From: Mycobacterium sp. 1465703.0
GTDB taxonomy: Bacteria > Actinomycetota > Actinomycetes > Mycobacteriales > Mycobacteriaceae
Reading direction: 5' to 3'
NCBI RefSeq assembly: GCF_001672975.1
Contig: NZ_LZKU01000143.1
Location: forward strand, 1 to 64,000
DNA: 64,000 nucleotides
Below the pieces are notes generated by a model. The model was not told the DNA's origin and made no database searches. It saw only the letters and a list, made by a program, of their open reading frames with translations. Position 1 is the stretch's first letter. Each line of letters begins with the position of its first letter. The translations under genes and the position numbers were made by a program. Below, in pieces: positions 26,896-36,591 of the stretch.

Positions 26896-27918
26896 TCATG
26901 GTGTGCGCGGGCGATGGAAGCTATGGAAGTTCCCAAGGCGCCCAGGGGTTTTCGCCGGCGCGCGCTTGACGTCCTCGAAATGCACGCTGACCCGCTCGGC
27001 GGTTTTGACCCGTTCGGCTTTGACCTTTTTGGTGTACGTTCGCCGATCCGCCACGGTCAGATCCGCTTCCTCGGTGAATGCGCCGAGCAAGGCACGCGGG
27101 TATAGCCGCTCCACCAAGACCACGTTGATCTCGGCACACATCACCAACGCCACCGACGCGAGGAACAGAAACGCCAATGCCCCCAACACCAATGCGAACA
27201 CACTGTTGGTGGCGCTGGCCCGTTTCACGGTGTGCGCCACATAGCCGCCGCCGAACCACTGCAGCATCTGCCAAATGAACGCTGCGGCAATGGCTCCCGG
27301 CAACACCTGCCGATAGGTCAGCGTGCGCGCCGTGGTCACCCGAAAAGCAACCAGGCAGATCCCTGCGTTGATCGCCATGGCAGCCAGTGCCAGGCCGATC
27401 TTGCTGAAGACGCCGAGTGCTCCGGTGGCGTGACCCGCCGCAGCGAGTACGGTGGCCGCGATGGCGGCCGAGCCGAGTACCAACAGCAGCATCAAGCTGC
27501 GTAGACGCGACCGAATCGGGTTGGGGCGCTTGTGCTTCGGCACCGCCCACACGGTGTCCATCGCGTTCTGCAGTGCCTGTCCCACCCCGAGACCGCCATA
27601 GACCGCGCCGAGCAGGCCCACCACCACGCCGACCGCGCCGCCGCTGAGCCCTTGGGGGTGGTGCAGCTGATCGCCGAGCACCGGGAACTGGCTCAAGGTG
27701 CTGTGCAGCACTTGAGCTTGCAGGTCGGGCCGACCGGCCAGCACCACCCCAAGACCGGTGGTCAAGAGCAGCAGCAGCGGAAACAGCGATACCAGCCCGT
27801 AATAGGTGATCAGGGCGGCAAGATAGCCGCCCTGATCGTCGTTGTACTTGTACACAACGGCGACGATCACGCCGACGACTCGATTCCGTCGCTGCAGCCT
27901 GTCCAGCCAACCGACCAT
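26896..27918 (-). CDS. YihY/BrkB-family inner-membrane protein
   Basis: 340 residues with six predicted membrane segments, for example YLAALITYYGLVSLFPLLLL, AVGVVVGLLGAVYGGLGVG, LMLLLVLGSAAIAATVLAAAG and FALVLGALAFLFLASVALVM. The motif KYNDDQGGYLAALITYYGLVS is the family start (usually AxxxxYxxFxS-like), and YRQVLPGAIAAAFIWQMLQ is typical of YihY. BrkB was once called ribonuclease BN by mistake; its role is unsettled (serum resistance, transport). The C-terminal tail of about 70 residues is basic and cytosolic. Divergent from hrpA across 136 bases. Confidence 0.88.
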   Translation of the reverse strand: MVGWLDRLQRRNRVVGVIVAVVYKYNDDQGGYLAALITYYGLVSLFPLLLLLTTGLGVVLAGRPDLQAQVLHSTLSQFPVLGDQLHHPQGLSGGAVGVVVGLLGAVYGGLGVGQALQNAMDTVWAVPKHKRPNPIRSRLRSLMLLLVLGSAAIAATVLAAAGHATGALGVFSKIGLALAAMAINAGICLVAFRVTTARTLTYRQVLPGAIAAAFIWQMLQWFGGGYVAHTVKRASATNSVFALVLGALAFLFLASVALVMCAEINVVLVERLYPRALLGAFTEEADLTVADRRTYTKKVKAERVKTAERVSVHFEDVKRAPAKTPGRLGNFHSFHRPRTP

Positions 27919-28054
27919 TGCCGATCACTTCCCCGCAAGCCGACATCCAATTCGATGGACTCGCCACCTAATACCCGGATTCGGCCGCCGTCAACCCCGC
28001 CGGATCACTCGAGGCGGTGGGGTTATCGCTGGGCGGATGCCTATTCTGTGCGGG

Positions 28055-31000
28055 GTGGCCGAACCGTCTGCAGCGCAGTTGCGCAAACAGCTTGACGGTA
28101 CAACCTTGCGCGACGCCGCCCGCCTGGGCCAGCGCCTGAAGAACCTGCGCGGGGCCCCGCCGGAGAAACTGGCTCAACTGGCCGACCAGATCGCGGCGGC
28201 ACGAATGGTCGTCGCCGCCCGTCAGGCCGCCGTGCCCACGATCACCTATCCCGACCTGCCGATCAGCGAGCGGCGGCAGGAGATCGCAGAAGCGATCCGG
28301 GCGAATCAGGTAGTGGTGATCGCGGGGGAGACCGGGTCAGGAAAGACCACCCAGCTGCCCAAGATCTGTCTCGAGGCCGGCCGCGGCATCCGCGGAACCA
28401 TCGGGCACACCCAGCCTCGCCGGTTGGCCGCCCGCACCGTCGCCCAGCGGATCGCCGACGAGCTGGGCAGCCCGCTCGGCGACACAGTCGGCTACACCGT
28501 GCGGTTCACCGACCAGGTGAGCGACCGCACGTTGATCAAGCTGATGACCGACGGCATCCTGCTCGCCGAGATCCAGCGCGACCGCCGTCTGCTGCGTTAC
28601 GACACCCTGATTCTCGACGAGGCGCACGAACGCAGCCTGAACATCGACTTCCTGCTCGGGTATCTGCGCGAATTGTTGCCGCGCCGCCCCGATCTGAAGG
28701 TGATCATCACCTCGGCGACGATCGAGCCCCAGCGCTTCGCGGATCACTTCGGCGGAGCCGAACATGTGATCAGCAGCGGGGGCGAACATGTGATCAGCGG
28801 CGGGGGCGTGCCGATCATCGAGGTGTCCGGGCGGACGTATCCGGTCGAGGTGCGTTACCGGCCGCTGGAAGTCGCCGTGCCGTCCGCCGCCGAGGACGAC
28901 CCCGACGATCCCGACCACGAGATCGTGCGTACCGAGACCCGCGACGAGGTCGAGGCGATCGTGGACGCCATCGGTGAACTCGAGGCAGAGCCACCCGGGG
29001 ACATCCTCGTCTTCCTCTCCGGGGAGCGCGAGATCCGCGATACCGCTGAGGCTTTGAGTGGACTCAAGCACGCCGAGGTACTTCCGCTGTACGCCCGGCT
29101 ACCCACCGCCGAGCAACACAAAGTGTTCGCGCCTCACACCGGGCGGCGTGTGGTGCTGTCGACCAACGTCGCCGAAACGTCGTTGACGGTGCCCGGGATC
29201 CGCTATGTCATCGACCCCGGCAACGCACGCATCTCGCGCTACAGCCGGCGCTTGAAGGTGCAGCGGCTGCCGATCGAGCCGATCTCGCAGGCGTCGGCCG
29301 CGCAGCGGGCCGGCCGCTGCGGCCGGGTCGCGCCCGGTGTGTGCATCCGGCTGTACTCCGAGCAGGATTTCGCGGCCCGGCCGCGCTACACCGAGCCCGA
29401 GATCCTGCGAACGAATCTTGCCGCCGTGCTGCTGCAGATGGCAGCCCTGCAAATCGGCGACATCGAGAAGTTCCCTTTCCTCGATCCGCCGGACCGGCGC
29501 AGCGTACGCGACGGCATACAGTTGCTGGCCGAACTCGGCGCGTTCGACCGGGACGGCGCGATCACCGACCTCGGCCGCCGCCTGGCTCGACTGCCCGTCG
29601 ATCCCCGGCTGGGCCGGATGGTTCTACAGGCACAGACCGAGGGCTGCGTGCGCGAGATGCTGGTGTTGGCCGCGGCGCTGACGATCCCTGACCCGCGTGA
29701 GCGGCCAAGTGACCGCGAGGAGGCCGCTCGCCAAAAGCATGCCCGTTTCGCCGACGAGCATTCCGACTTCATGTCCTATCTCAACCTGTGGCGTTATCTG
29801 CGTGAGCAGCGGAAATCGTTATCGGGCAATGCCTTTCGACGGATGTGCCGTTCTGAGTTTCTGCATTATCTGCGCATTCGTGAGTGGCAGGACCTGGTCG
29901 GGCAGCTGCGCAGCGTCGCCCGCGACGTGGGCGTCGTCGAAGACGCCGGCCCTGACGAGCCGGTCGATCCGGCGCGGGTGCACGCGGCACTGCTTGCCGG
30001 GCTGCTGTCGCATGTGGGGATGCGCCGCGAAGACAGCCGCGAGTATGTGGGCGCCCGGAACTCGCACTTTGTGCTCGCCCCCGGCTCGGCGCTCACCAGA
30101 CGGCCACCGCGCTGGGTGGTCGTGGCGGAGCTGGTGGAGACCAGCCGGCTGTACGGGCGGACCGCTGCGCGCGTCCAGCCGGAGGTCGTGGAGCGGGTCG
30201 CCGGCGATCTGGTGCAGCGCACCTACAGCGAACCGCATTGGGACGCCAAGCGCGGCGAGGTGATGGCGTTCGAGCGGGTGACGTTGTACGGGCTGCCGCT
30301 GGTCGCGCGCCGCCGCGTCGGATACGCACGCATCGAGCCGGTGGTGGCACGCGAACTGTTCATCCGCCACGCGCTGGTCGAGGGACAGTGGCATACCCGC
30401 CATCACTTCTTCGGTGACAACGCGCGGCTGCGCTCCGAACTCGAGGAGCTGGAGGAGCGGGCCCGCCGCCGCGACCTGCTGGTCGCCGACGACGACATCT
30501 ACGCGCTCTACGACGCTCGCATTCCCGCTGAGGTGGTGTCCGCACGGCACTTCGACGCGTGGTGGAAGAAGCAGCGGCACAAGACGCCGGACCTGCTGAC
30601 CTTTACCCGCGCCGACCTGCTGCGCACCGATGAGACCGCCGATGCGGATCGCCCCGACACCTGGCGGACAGGCGATGTCGCGCTGCCGCTGACCTACCGG
30701 TTCGAGCCGGGCGCCGCCGACGACGGGGTCACCGTGCACGTGCCGATTGATGTGCTGGCGCGGCTGGGCGGCGACGAGTTCGCCTGGCAGGTGCCGGCGC
30801 TGCGCGAGGAGCTGGTGACCGCGCTCATCCGCTCACTGCCGAAAGACGTGCGCCGCAACTTCGTTCCCGCCCCGGACACAGCCCGTGCGGTGCTGGCCGC
30901 AATCGACCCATCCGGCGAACCGCTGCTGCCGGCACTGCAACGTGAATTACGCCGTCGCACCGGCATTTTGGTGCCCCTGGACGCCTTCGACCTGGACAAA

Positions 31001-32014
31001 CTACCGCCGCATCTGCGGGTGACGTTCAAGGTCGAGTCCGGCGATGGCACCGAGGTGGCACGCGGCAAGGATCTGCGGATACTGCAGGAACAGCTCACGA
31101 CGACGGCACGGCAGGCCGTCGCGCATGCGGTCGCAGGCGACCTGGAGTGCGCGGGGTTGCGCGACTGGCCCGAGGACCTCGACGAACTGCCCCGCGTCAT
31201 CGAGCGCACGATCGATGGGCGCACCGTGCGCGGCTTTCCCGCACTGGTCGACACGGTCGGTGGCGTCGACCTTCGCGTGTTCGCCACGTCGTTCGAACAG
31301 GATCGGAAGATGCGAGCGGGTCTCCGGCGGTTGCTGCGACTCAGTGTCGCCTCGCCGGTCAAAGCCATTGCGCGTCAACTCGATCCACGTACCCGGCTGG
31401 CCTTGAGCACCAACCCGGACGGTGACTTGTCCGCGCTGCTCGACGACTGCGCCGACGCCGCGACCGACACGCTCGTGACGACACCGGTGTGGACGCACGC
31501 GGAGTTCGCCGCGCTGCAACAGCGGGCGGCAAAGTCCCTGCTGCCCAACACCGTCGACGTGGTGGGCCGCGTCGAGAAGGTGCTGGCCGCCGCTCAAGAG
31601 GTGCAACTTTCGCTGCCCGGCAATCCGCCGCCCGCGCACGCCGATGCGATCGCCGACATCCGCGCTCAACTGACTCGGCTGTTGCCGGCCGGCTTCGTCA
31701 CCGCCACCGGGGCCGCGCACCTCGCCGACCTCACCCGCTACCTGCTCGGGATCCGCCGCCGCCTCGACGGGCTGGCCCGCGCCGTCCAGGCCGATCGGGA
31801 GCGCATGCAACGGGTGCGGGCGGTGCAGCACGCCTACGACGAATTGTTGGCTGAGCTTCCCCAAACTGCGAAGACGGCCACCGACGTTCGCGATATCGCC
31901 CGGCAGATCGAGGAACTCAGGGTAAGTCTGTGGGCCCAACAACTCGGCACCCCTCGCCCGGTCAGTGAGCAGCGAATTTACCGCGCAATCGATACCGTGC
32001 GCGACCGTTTGTGA
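28055..32014 (+). CDS. hrpA: ATP-dependent RNA helicase HrpA
   Basis: About 1,319 residues from GTG 28055 (VAEPSAAQLRKQLDG); ATG 28037 is also possible, and the frame is open to 27842. DEAH-box motor: Walker A AGETGSGKTTQLPKICLEAG, TQPRRLAARTVAQRIADELG, the DEAH motif LILDEAHERSLN, then SATIEPQRFA; the second RecA domain has VVLSTNVAETSLTVPG and QRAGRCGRVAPG. Winged-helix, ratchet, OB and the long DUF3418 region follow (LTYRFEPGAADDGVTV, LPLTYRFEPG). Large helicase acting on stalled ribosomes and RNA in E. coli. A 24-bp tandem duplication (28760-28807) adds eight residues to the inter-domain loop. Confidence 0.95.
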   Translation: MAEPSAAQLRKQLDGTTLRDAARLGQRLKNLRGAPPEKLAQLADQIAAARMVVAARQAAVPTITYPDLPISERRQEIAEAIRANQVVVIAGETGSGKTTQLPKICLEAGRGIRGTIGHTQPRRLAARTVAQRIADELGSPLGDTVGYTVRFTDQVSDRTLIKLMTDGILLAEIQRDRRLLRYDTLILDEAHERSLNIDFLLGYLRELLPRRPDLKVIITSATIEPQRFADHFGGAEHVISSGGEHVISGGGVPIIEVSGRTYPVEVRYRPLEVAVPSAAEDDPDDPDHEIVRTETRDEVEAIVDAIGELEAEPPGDILVFLSGEREIRDTAEALSGLKHAEVLPLYARLPTAEQHKVFAPHTGRRVVLSTNVAETSLTVPGIRYVIDPGNARISRYSRRLKVQRLPIEPISQASAAQRAGRCGRVAPGVCIRLYSEQDFAARPRYTEPEILRTNLAAVLLQMAALQIGDIEKFPFLDPPDRRSVRDGIQLLAELGAFDRDGAITDLGRRLARLPVDPRLGRMVLQAQTEGCVREMLVLAAALTIPDPRERPSDREEAARQKHARFADEHSDFMSYLNLWRYLREQRKSLSGNAFRRMCRSEFLHYLRIREWQDLVGQLRSVARDVGVVEDAGPDEPVDPARVHAALLAGLLSHVGMRREDSREYVGARNSHFVLAPGSALTRRPPRWVVVAELVETSRLYGRTAARVQPEVVERVAGDLVQRTYSEPHWDAKRGEVMAFERVTLYGLPLVARRRVGYARIEPVVARELFIRHALVEGQWHTRHHFFGDNARLRSELEELEERARRRDLLVADDDIYALYDARIPAEVVSARHFDAWWKKQRHKTPDLLTFTRADLLRTDETADADRPDTWRTGDVALPLTYRFEPGAADDGVTVHVPIDVLARLGGDEFAWQVPALREELVTALIRSLPKDVRRNFVPAPDTARAVLAAIDPSGEPLLPALQRELRRRTGILVPLDAFDLDKLPPHLRVTFKVESGDGTEVARGKDLRILQEQLTTTARQAVAHAVAGDLECAGLRDWPEDLDELPRVIERTIDGRTVRGFPALVDTVGGVDLRVFATSFEQDRKMRAGLRRLLRLSVASPVKAIARQLDPRTRLALSTNPDGDLSALLDDCADAATDTLVTTPVWTHAEFAALQQRAAKSLLPNTVDVVGRVEKVLAAAQEVQLSLPGNPPPAHADAIADIRAQLTRLLPAGFVTATGAAHLADLTRYLLGIRRRLDGLARAVQADRERMQRVRAVQHAYDELLAELPQTAKTATDVRDIARQIEELRVSLWAQQLGTPRPVSEQRIYRAIDTVRDRL
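28760..28807 (+). repeat. 24-bp tandem duplication inside hrpA
   Basis: Two adjacent 24-base units (28760-28783 and 28784-28807) differing by one base, encoding EHVISSGG and EHVISGGG in frame, in the loop before VPIIEVSGRTYPVEV. Recent slippage with the frame kept. Confidence 0.9.
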
Positions 32015-32128
32015 TTGCTTTCCCCGCCACTTTCAACCTATAGCCCAGATGGGGGCTTGCCGCAAGACCCGGGTGGTGATGCAAAATCGCTGTCCGCAGC
32101 GAGAATTCAGACGGATCGGGGTGGTGAA

Positions 32129-33670
32129 GTGGGTGTCTTGCGGACATCGGAGAAGTCGCGCGGCGAGATCGCGCATACGGTGCTCGTCGCCGGAGGCGGC
32201 CCGACCGGGCTGATGCTCGCGGGCGAGTTGGCGCTGGCCGGGGTCGACGTCGCCATCGTCGAACGGCGGGCCAACCAAAACCTGATCGGTGCTCGCGCCG
32301 GCGGTCTGCATGCCCGCACCATCGAAGTCCTCGACCAGCGCGGCATCGCCGACCGGTTTTTGTCCCGGGGCCAGGTGGCACAGGTCGCCGGCTACTCCCA
32401 GATTCGGCTGGACATCAGCGACTTTCCCACTCGGCACCCCTACGGACTCGCGTTGTGGCAGAACGAGATCGAACGCATTCTGGCCGACTGGATCAGCGAG
32501 CTCGGGGCGCGCATTTATCGCGGCAACGAGGTGACGACCCTCGCCCAGGACGATGCCGGCGTCGAGGTCGGCCTGGGCGACGGGCAGGTGATGCGGGGGC
32601 AGTATCTGGTCGGGTGCGATGGAGGACGCAGTGCCGTACGCAAGGCGGCCGGAATCGATTTTCCGGGCTGGGACGCGACGACCAGCTATCTGCTGGCCGA
32701 GGTCCAAATGGCTTTGGACACTGGGCAATCCCCGCAGTGGGGGATCCGCCACGATGCGCTCGGCGTCCATGCCCTGTCCGCCGAAAAAGACGGCGGACCG
32801 GTGCGGGTCATGGTCACCGAGCGGCACCTCGGAGCGGCCGCCGAACCCACACTGAGTGACTTGAGTGAGGCACTCATCGCCGTCTATCAAACCGACTACG
32901 GAATCCACAGCCCCACTTGGATTTCCCGGTTCACCGACGCGGCGCGACAGGCCGCAGCCTATCGCCGCGGGCGGGTTTTACTCGCCGGCGACGCAGCACA
33001 TGTCCACCACCCGGTGGGCGGACAGGGCCTCAACACCGGCGTACAGGATGCGGTGAACCTGGGGTGGAAGCTGGCCCAGGTGGTCAACACGACATCACCC
33101 GACAGCCTGCTCGACAGCTATCACGCCGAACGGCATCCAGTCGGGCAGCGGGTACTGCGCCATTCGATGTCCCAAATGGCGCTGCTGCGTCCCGACGACC
33201 GCACCAAGGCACTGCGCGACACCATGTCCGAGCTTCTCGCCATGGACGAACCTCGCACCTGCTTCGCCGCGATGATGTCGGGCCTGGATATCCATTACGA
33301 CCTGGGCGACGGGCATCCGCTGCTGGGCCGCCGCATGCCCGACCTAGACCTCGTCACACCCGATGGTTCGCTTCGGGTGTTCGCGTTGCTGCGAGACGCC
33401 CGCCCGGTGCTTCTCAATTTCGGCGAGGCCGGCTGCATCGACATCGGGCCGTGGGCGGAGCGGGTACGGGTAGTCGACGCGAAACATGTTGAGCAGTGCG
33501 TGCTTCCGGTGCTGGGCGCGGTCGCCGCACCGCCGGCGGTGTTGATCCGGCCGGACGGACACGTCGCGTGGGTGGGCGCCCGTACTGACCCCGCGCTGCG
33601 CGAGGCCCTCCAAACGTGGTTCGGGCCGCCGACGGTGACTCGAGGCCGATGCGCGCGCCGGCAAAGGTGA
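32129..33670 (+). CDS. FAD-dependent aromatic monooxygenase (PheA/TfdB/RdmE type)
   Basis: 513 residues from GTG 32129 (GGGGTGG upstream). The N-terminal Rossmann motif is HTVLVAGGGPTGLMLAGELALAG; RAGGLHARTIEVLDQRG and the DG motif YLVGCDGGRSAVRKAAG follow; the second FAD motif is RVLLAGDAAHVHHPVGGQG then LNTGVQDAVNLGWKLAQVV. The C-terminal thioredoxin-like domain (VLIRPDGHVAWVGA) is as in phenol hydroxylase and anthracycline monooxygenases. Hydroxylates aromatic or polyketide substrates using NAD(P)H and O2. It stands between hrpA and a hypothetical gene, with no pathway partner next to it, so the substrate cannot be inferred. Confidence 0.88.
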   Translation: MGVLRTSEKSRGEIAHTVLVAGGGPTGLMLAGELALAGVDVAIVERRANQNLIGARAGGLHARTIEVLDQRGIADRFLSRGQVAQVAGYSQIRLDISDFPTRHPYGLALWQNEIERILADWISELGARIYRGNEVTTLAQDDAGVEVGLGDGQVMRGQYLVGCDGGRSAVRKAAGIDFPGWDATTSYLLAEVQMALDTGQSPQWGIRHDALGVHALSAEKDGGPVRVMVTERHLGAAAEPTLSDLSEALIAVYQTDYGIHSPTWISRFTDAARQAAAYRRGRVLLAGDAAHVHHPVGGQGLNTGVQDAVNLGWKLAQVVNTTSPDSLLDSYHAERHPVGQRVLRHSMSQMALLRPDDRTKALRDTMSELLAMDEPRTCFAAMMSGLDIHYDLGDGHPLLGRRMPDLDLVTPDGSLRVFALLRDARPVLLNFGEAGCIDIGPWAERVRVVDAKHVEQCVLPVLGAVAAPPAVLIRPDGHVAWVGARTDPALREALQTWFGPPTVTRGRCARRQR

Positions 33671-33735
33671 CTTGTACTGGTGGGTGCAGGGTGTAACGTG
33701 CGTGTTCGCTGTTCAAGAGCAGGAAGCGCACGACC

Positions 33736-34713
33736 GTGGACATGCCAACCGACCAACCACCGGCACCGCCTACGGACTGGGCCGAGGTCCAATCCCTGCT
33801 CCGGCCCGTGCTGCGCCCGCAAAGCTACGTCAACCAGCTGGTCAACGACGGGGCTCAATTCTGGGTCCGCCCGGTGTTCCCGTTCATCAACGAAATGGTT
33901 GTGGTCGACCTGCCCACCGTGCGGAGCTTGGTCACCCCGGCCGAAACGAACGCTTGGAGCATCACCGGTGACCAGGCCTTCGCGGTCGCCAGGAAGAACC
34001 TTTCCGCTCGTCAGCAGGCCCTCGATCCGGGCGAGAAGATCCTGATGAAGGACGCCGACGGCGGCACTTACGTCGATTCGATGATCTTGGCCACCGGGTG
34101 GCTTGGTTCGCTGGCGGTGGCGGGCGGTCCTCGCCCGCTGGTGTTCTTCCCCGGCGACGGTGTATTACTGCTGGGCACCGACGCTCCCGACCAAGCCGCG
34201 GAACTCTTCGAGGTCGCCGAGCAGCTGTACCTCCATGCCGAGCAGCCGATCTCGCCACAGGGCTACACCATCAACGGCAGCATCATCGCGCCGGTCGATC
34301 AGGCCGGACCCCACCCGGTGCGGGACTTGGCGCTGAGGGCTCGAACACTTTTGTGCACAACGGAATACCGCCATCAGACCGAGTTTCTGCGACAGCACTA
34401 TGGGCGCGAGCGATTCCCGCAATACGTCGGCGATGCGCAGGTGATCGAAGCGGCGTGGGGCCAGCGCAGCACAGCGATATGGAGGCAGGGAGTCGCCTGC
34501 GAGTTGCCCCAGACCGACTACGTGACGTTTTTGGTCGGTGACCCGTCGGATGTGTCCGACACATTCACCGTGCCTTTCCCGACGGTCGTCGACGCGCTGG
34601 GCATCCTGCCCGTCACGGGCATCAATCCGGTTCGGTACCGCGCCGACGAATGGCCGACACCCGAGCTGCTGGCGACGCTGAAGGCGCACGCCGTCGACCT
34701 ACCGAGCGAATGA
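33736..34713 (+). CDS. Conserved hypothetical protein
   Basis: 325 residues from GTG 33736 (AGGAAG about 12 bases upstream; ATG 33742 possible). No signal or membrane segment. Features: LLRPVLRPQSYVNQLVNDG, then FPFINEMVVVDLPTVRSLVTPAE (an alternating beta pattern), LATGWLGSLAVAGGPRPLVFFPGD, YTINGSIIAPVDQAG, and FLVGDPSDVSDTFTVPFPTVV near the end. A Trp, Gln and Pro rich soluble enzyme-like protein; I recognise no family. It may be mycobacteria-specific. Followed on the other strand by a small acidic gene. Confidence 0.72.
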   Translation: MDMPTDQPPAPPTDWAEVQSLLRPVLRPQSYVNQLVNDGAQFWVRPVFPFINEMVVVDLPTVRSLVTPAETNAWSITGDQAFAVARKNLSARQQALDPGEKILMKDADGGTYVDSMILATGWLGSLAVAGGPRPLVFFPGDGVLLLGTDAPDQAAELFEVAEQLYLHAEQPISPQGYTINGSIIAPVDQAGPHPVRDLALRARTLLCTTEYRHQTEFLRQHYGRERFPQYVGDAQVIEAAWGQRSTAIWRQGVACELPQTDYVTFLVGDPSDVSDTFTVPFPTVVDALGILPVTGINPVRYRADEWPTPELLATLKAHAVDLPSE

Positions 34714-34744
34714 CGGCGTACACCCGGGTCGGGGCGGCGGCCCG

Positions 34745-34927
34745 CTAGTCCGGCGGCTCGTTAGCCGCGCCGCGGACGGCCGCTTGTTCCCGGTCGGTGC
34801 GGTTGCCGGGGGTGCCTTCGGCTTCGCTTTCCTCGGTAACCTTCTCCTCGAGCTGATCGACGATGTTTTCCAGCTCCTGCGCGCGGCTCAGCGGGTCTTT
34901 GTCGGGTTTGGTCATTTCGCTTTCCAT
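34745..34927 (-). CDS. Small acidic hypothetical protein
   Basis: 60 residues (ATG 34927 or 34915). The sequence MTKPDKDPLSRAQELENIVDQ then LEEKVTEESEAEGTPGNRTD is a short coiled-coil helix followed by a disordered acidic tail. It lies in a compact slot between the hypothetical gene and the zwf upstream region and has the codon bias of a real gene. Probably a conserved small mycobacterial protein; function unknown. Confidence 0.55.
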   Translation of the reverse strand: MESEMTKPDKDPLSRAQELENIVDQLEEKVTEESEAEGTPGNRTDREQAAVRGAANEPPD

Positions 34928-35060
34928 GGGCGTGGGTGGGGACGGGCCCCGGCGCCGGGAACCCGTCGCTATTCCATACCCGATCGCGCGTTCGCTAACC
35001 AGATCCGGCCGGCTGTCGAAGGACGAGACACAGCGCCGTGGCGATGGAAGTATCGCAAGG

Positions 35061-36560
35061 GTGGCTACCGAGAAACCTCAGACCATCGCTTACCCCGCTG
35101 CGGACGGCCGCCCCCGTCGCCACCATTCCGACCCGCTCGACCCGCACGTCATCGTCCTGTTCGGGGCGACGGGCGATCTGGCGAAACGAAAGCTGATTCC
35201 CGGTCTGGCCTATTTGGACCAGTCCGAATTGGCGCCCGATATTCAGATCGTCGCTACGTCGCTGGAAGACCTGAGTCAAGACGAATTCCGCGATCTCGCC
35301 AAGGAGGCGATCGATTCCTTCGGCACGCACAAGCTCTCGTCCGAACAGTGGTCGAACTTCGCCAAGATCGTGACCTATGTCCCGCAGGGCGCCGGACCCG
35401 AGGCGCTGGCCGACGCGGTGGCGCAGGCCGAGGACAACCTGGGGCCCGACGTCCGGCGATTGCACTACCTGTCGGTGCCGCCCAAGGCGGCACGCGAGGT
35501 GATCACCATGTTGCGCGATGCCAAGCTGGTCGAACGCTCGCGGGTGGTCATGGAGAAACCGTTCGGCACCGACCTGGCCAGCGCGGTGGCGCTGAACGAC
35601 TTCGTGCACGAAACCTTCGAGGAATCGCAGATTTTCCGCATCGACCACTTCTTGGGCAAAGAGGCCGCGCAGAACATTTTGGCGTTCCGCTTTGCCAACG
35701 GTCTATTCGAGCCGATCTGGAACCGCAATTTCATCGACCATATCCAGATCGACATTCCCGAGGCCCTGGGCCTGGACCAGCGGGCGAACTTTTACGAGGA
35801 GACCGGCGCCTATAAGGACATGGTGGTGACCCACCTGTTCCAGGTCATGGCGTTCGTGGTGATGGAGCCGCCGACGGCGCTGGAACCCTTTGCCATCAGC
35901 GAAGAGAAGAACAAGGTGTTCCGGTCGATGCTGCCGGTCAAGCCTTCGAATGTGGTTCGTGGTCAATACAACGGCTACCGCGAAGAAGACGGGGTGGCAA
36001 AGGATTCCGACACCGAGACCTTCATCGCCCTCAAGGTCGGCATCGACAATTGGCGATGGGCCGGGGTGCCCATCTACCTGCGCACCGGCAAGAAGATGGC
36101 CGAAGGCATCCGCGTCATCTCGATCGCGTTCAAAGAGGCTCCGCGAACGATGTTTCCGCCCGGATCCGGGGTGGGGACCCAGGGTCCCGACCACCTCACG
36201 TTCGACCTTGCCGACAACTCGAAGGTCTCGCTGTCCTTCTACGGCAAGCGGCCCGGTCCCGGCATGAAGCTGGACAAGCTGTCCATGCAATTCTCCTCGC
36301 AGGAGATCGACACCGTGGTCGACGTGCTGGAAGCCTACGAACGTCTCATTCTCGATGCGATGCGGGGCGACCACACGCTGTTCAATACGGCCGAGGGCAT
36401 CGAATCATTGTGGGAGCGTTCCGAAGACCTCCTCACCGATCCGCCCCCGGCCAAGCTGTATCAGCCGGGTACATGGGGCCCCAACGCCATTCACCAATTG
36501 ATCGCACCCAATGCGTGGCGGCTGCCGTTCGAGCGGGAGTGGCGCGAAGCCCGGTCCTAG
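35061..36560 (+). CDS. zwf: Glucose-6-phosphate dehydrogenase
   Basis: 499 residues from GTG 35061. The N-terminal NADP Rossmann motif is IVLFGATGDLAKRKLIPGLA; the substrate and catalytic signature is RIDHFLGKEAAQNILAFRFA, with catalytic His in the DHFLG turn, then ETGAYKDMVVTHLFQVMAF and GVPIYLRTGKKMAEGIRVIS. First enzyme of the oxidative pentose phosphate pathway, making 6-phosphogluconolactone and NADPH in the cytosol. The frame extends upstream to 34863, but residues before VATEKPQTIAYPAAD are not family-like. The usual partners tal, tkt, devB or opcA are not here, so this is a detached zwf copy. Confidence 0.95.
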   Translation: MATEKPQTIAYPAADGRPRRHHSDPLDPHVIVLFGATGDLAKRKLIPGLAYLDQSELAPDIQIVATSLEDLSQDEFRDLAKEAIDSFGTHKLSSEQWSNFAKIVTYVPQGAGPEALADAVAQAEDNLGPDVRRLHYLSVPPKAAREVITMLRDAKLVERSRVVMEKPFGTDLASAVALNDFVHETFEESQIFRIDHFLGKEAAQNILAFRFANGLFEPIWNRNFIDHIQIDIPEALGLDQRANFYEETGAYKDMVVTHLFQVMAFVVMEPPTALEPFAISEEKNKVFRSMLPVKPSNVVRGQYNGYREEDGVAKDSDTETFIALKVGIDNWRWAGVPIYLRTGKKMAEGIRVISIAFKEAPRTMFPPGSGVGTQGPDHLTFDLADNSKVSLSFYGKRPGPGMKLDKLSMQFSSQEIDTVVDVLEAYERLILDAMRGDHTLFNTAEGIESLWERSEDLLTDPPPAKLYQPGTWGPNAIHQLIAPNAWRLPFEREWREARS

Positions 36561-36591
36561 CAGCAGCCCGGCATCAGCGGTCACGCCGGGA

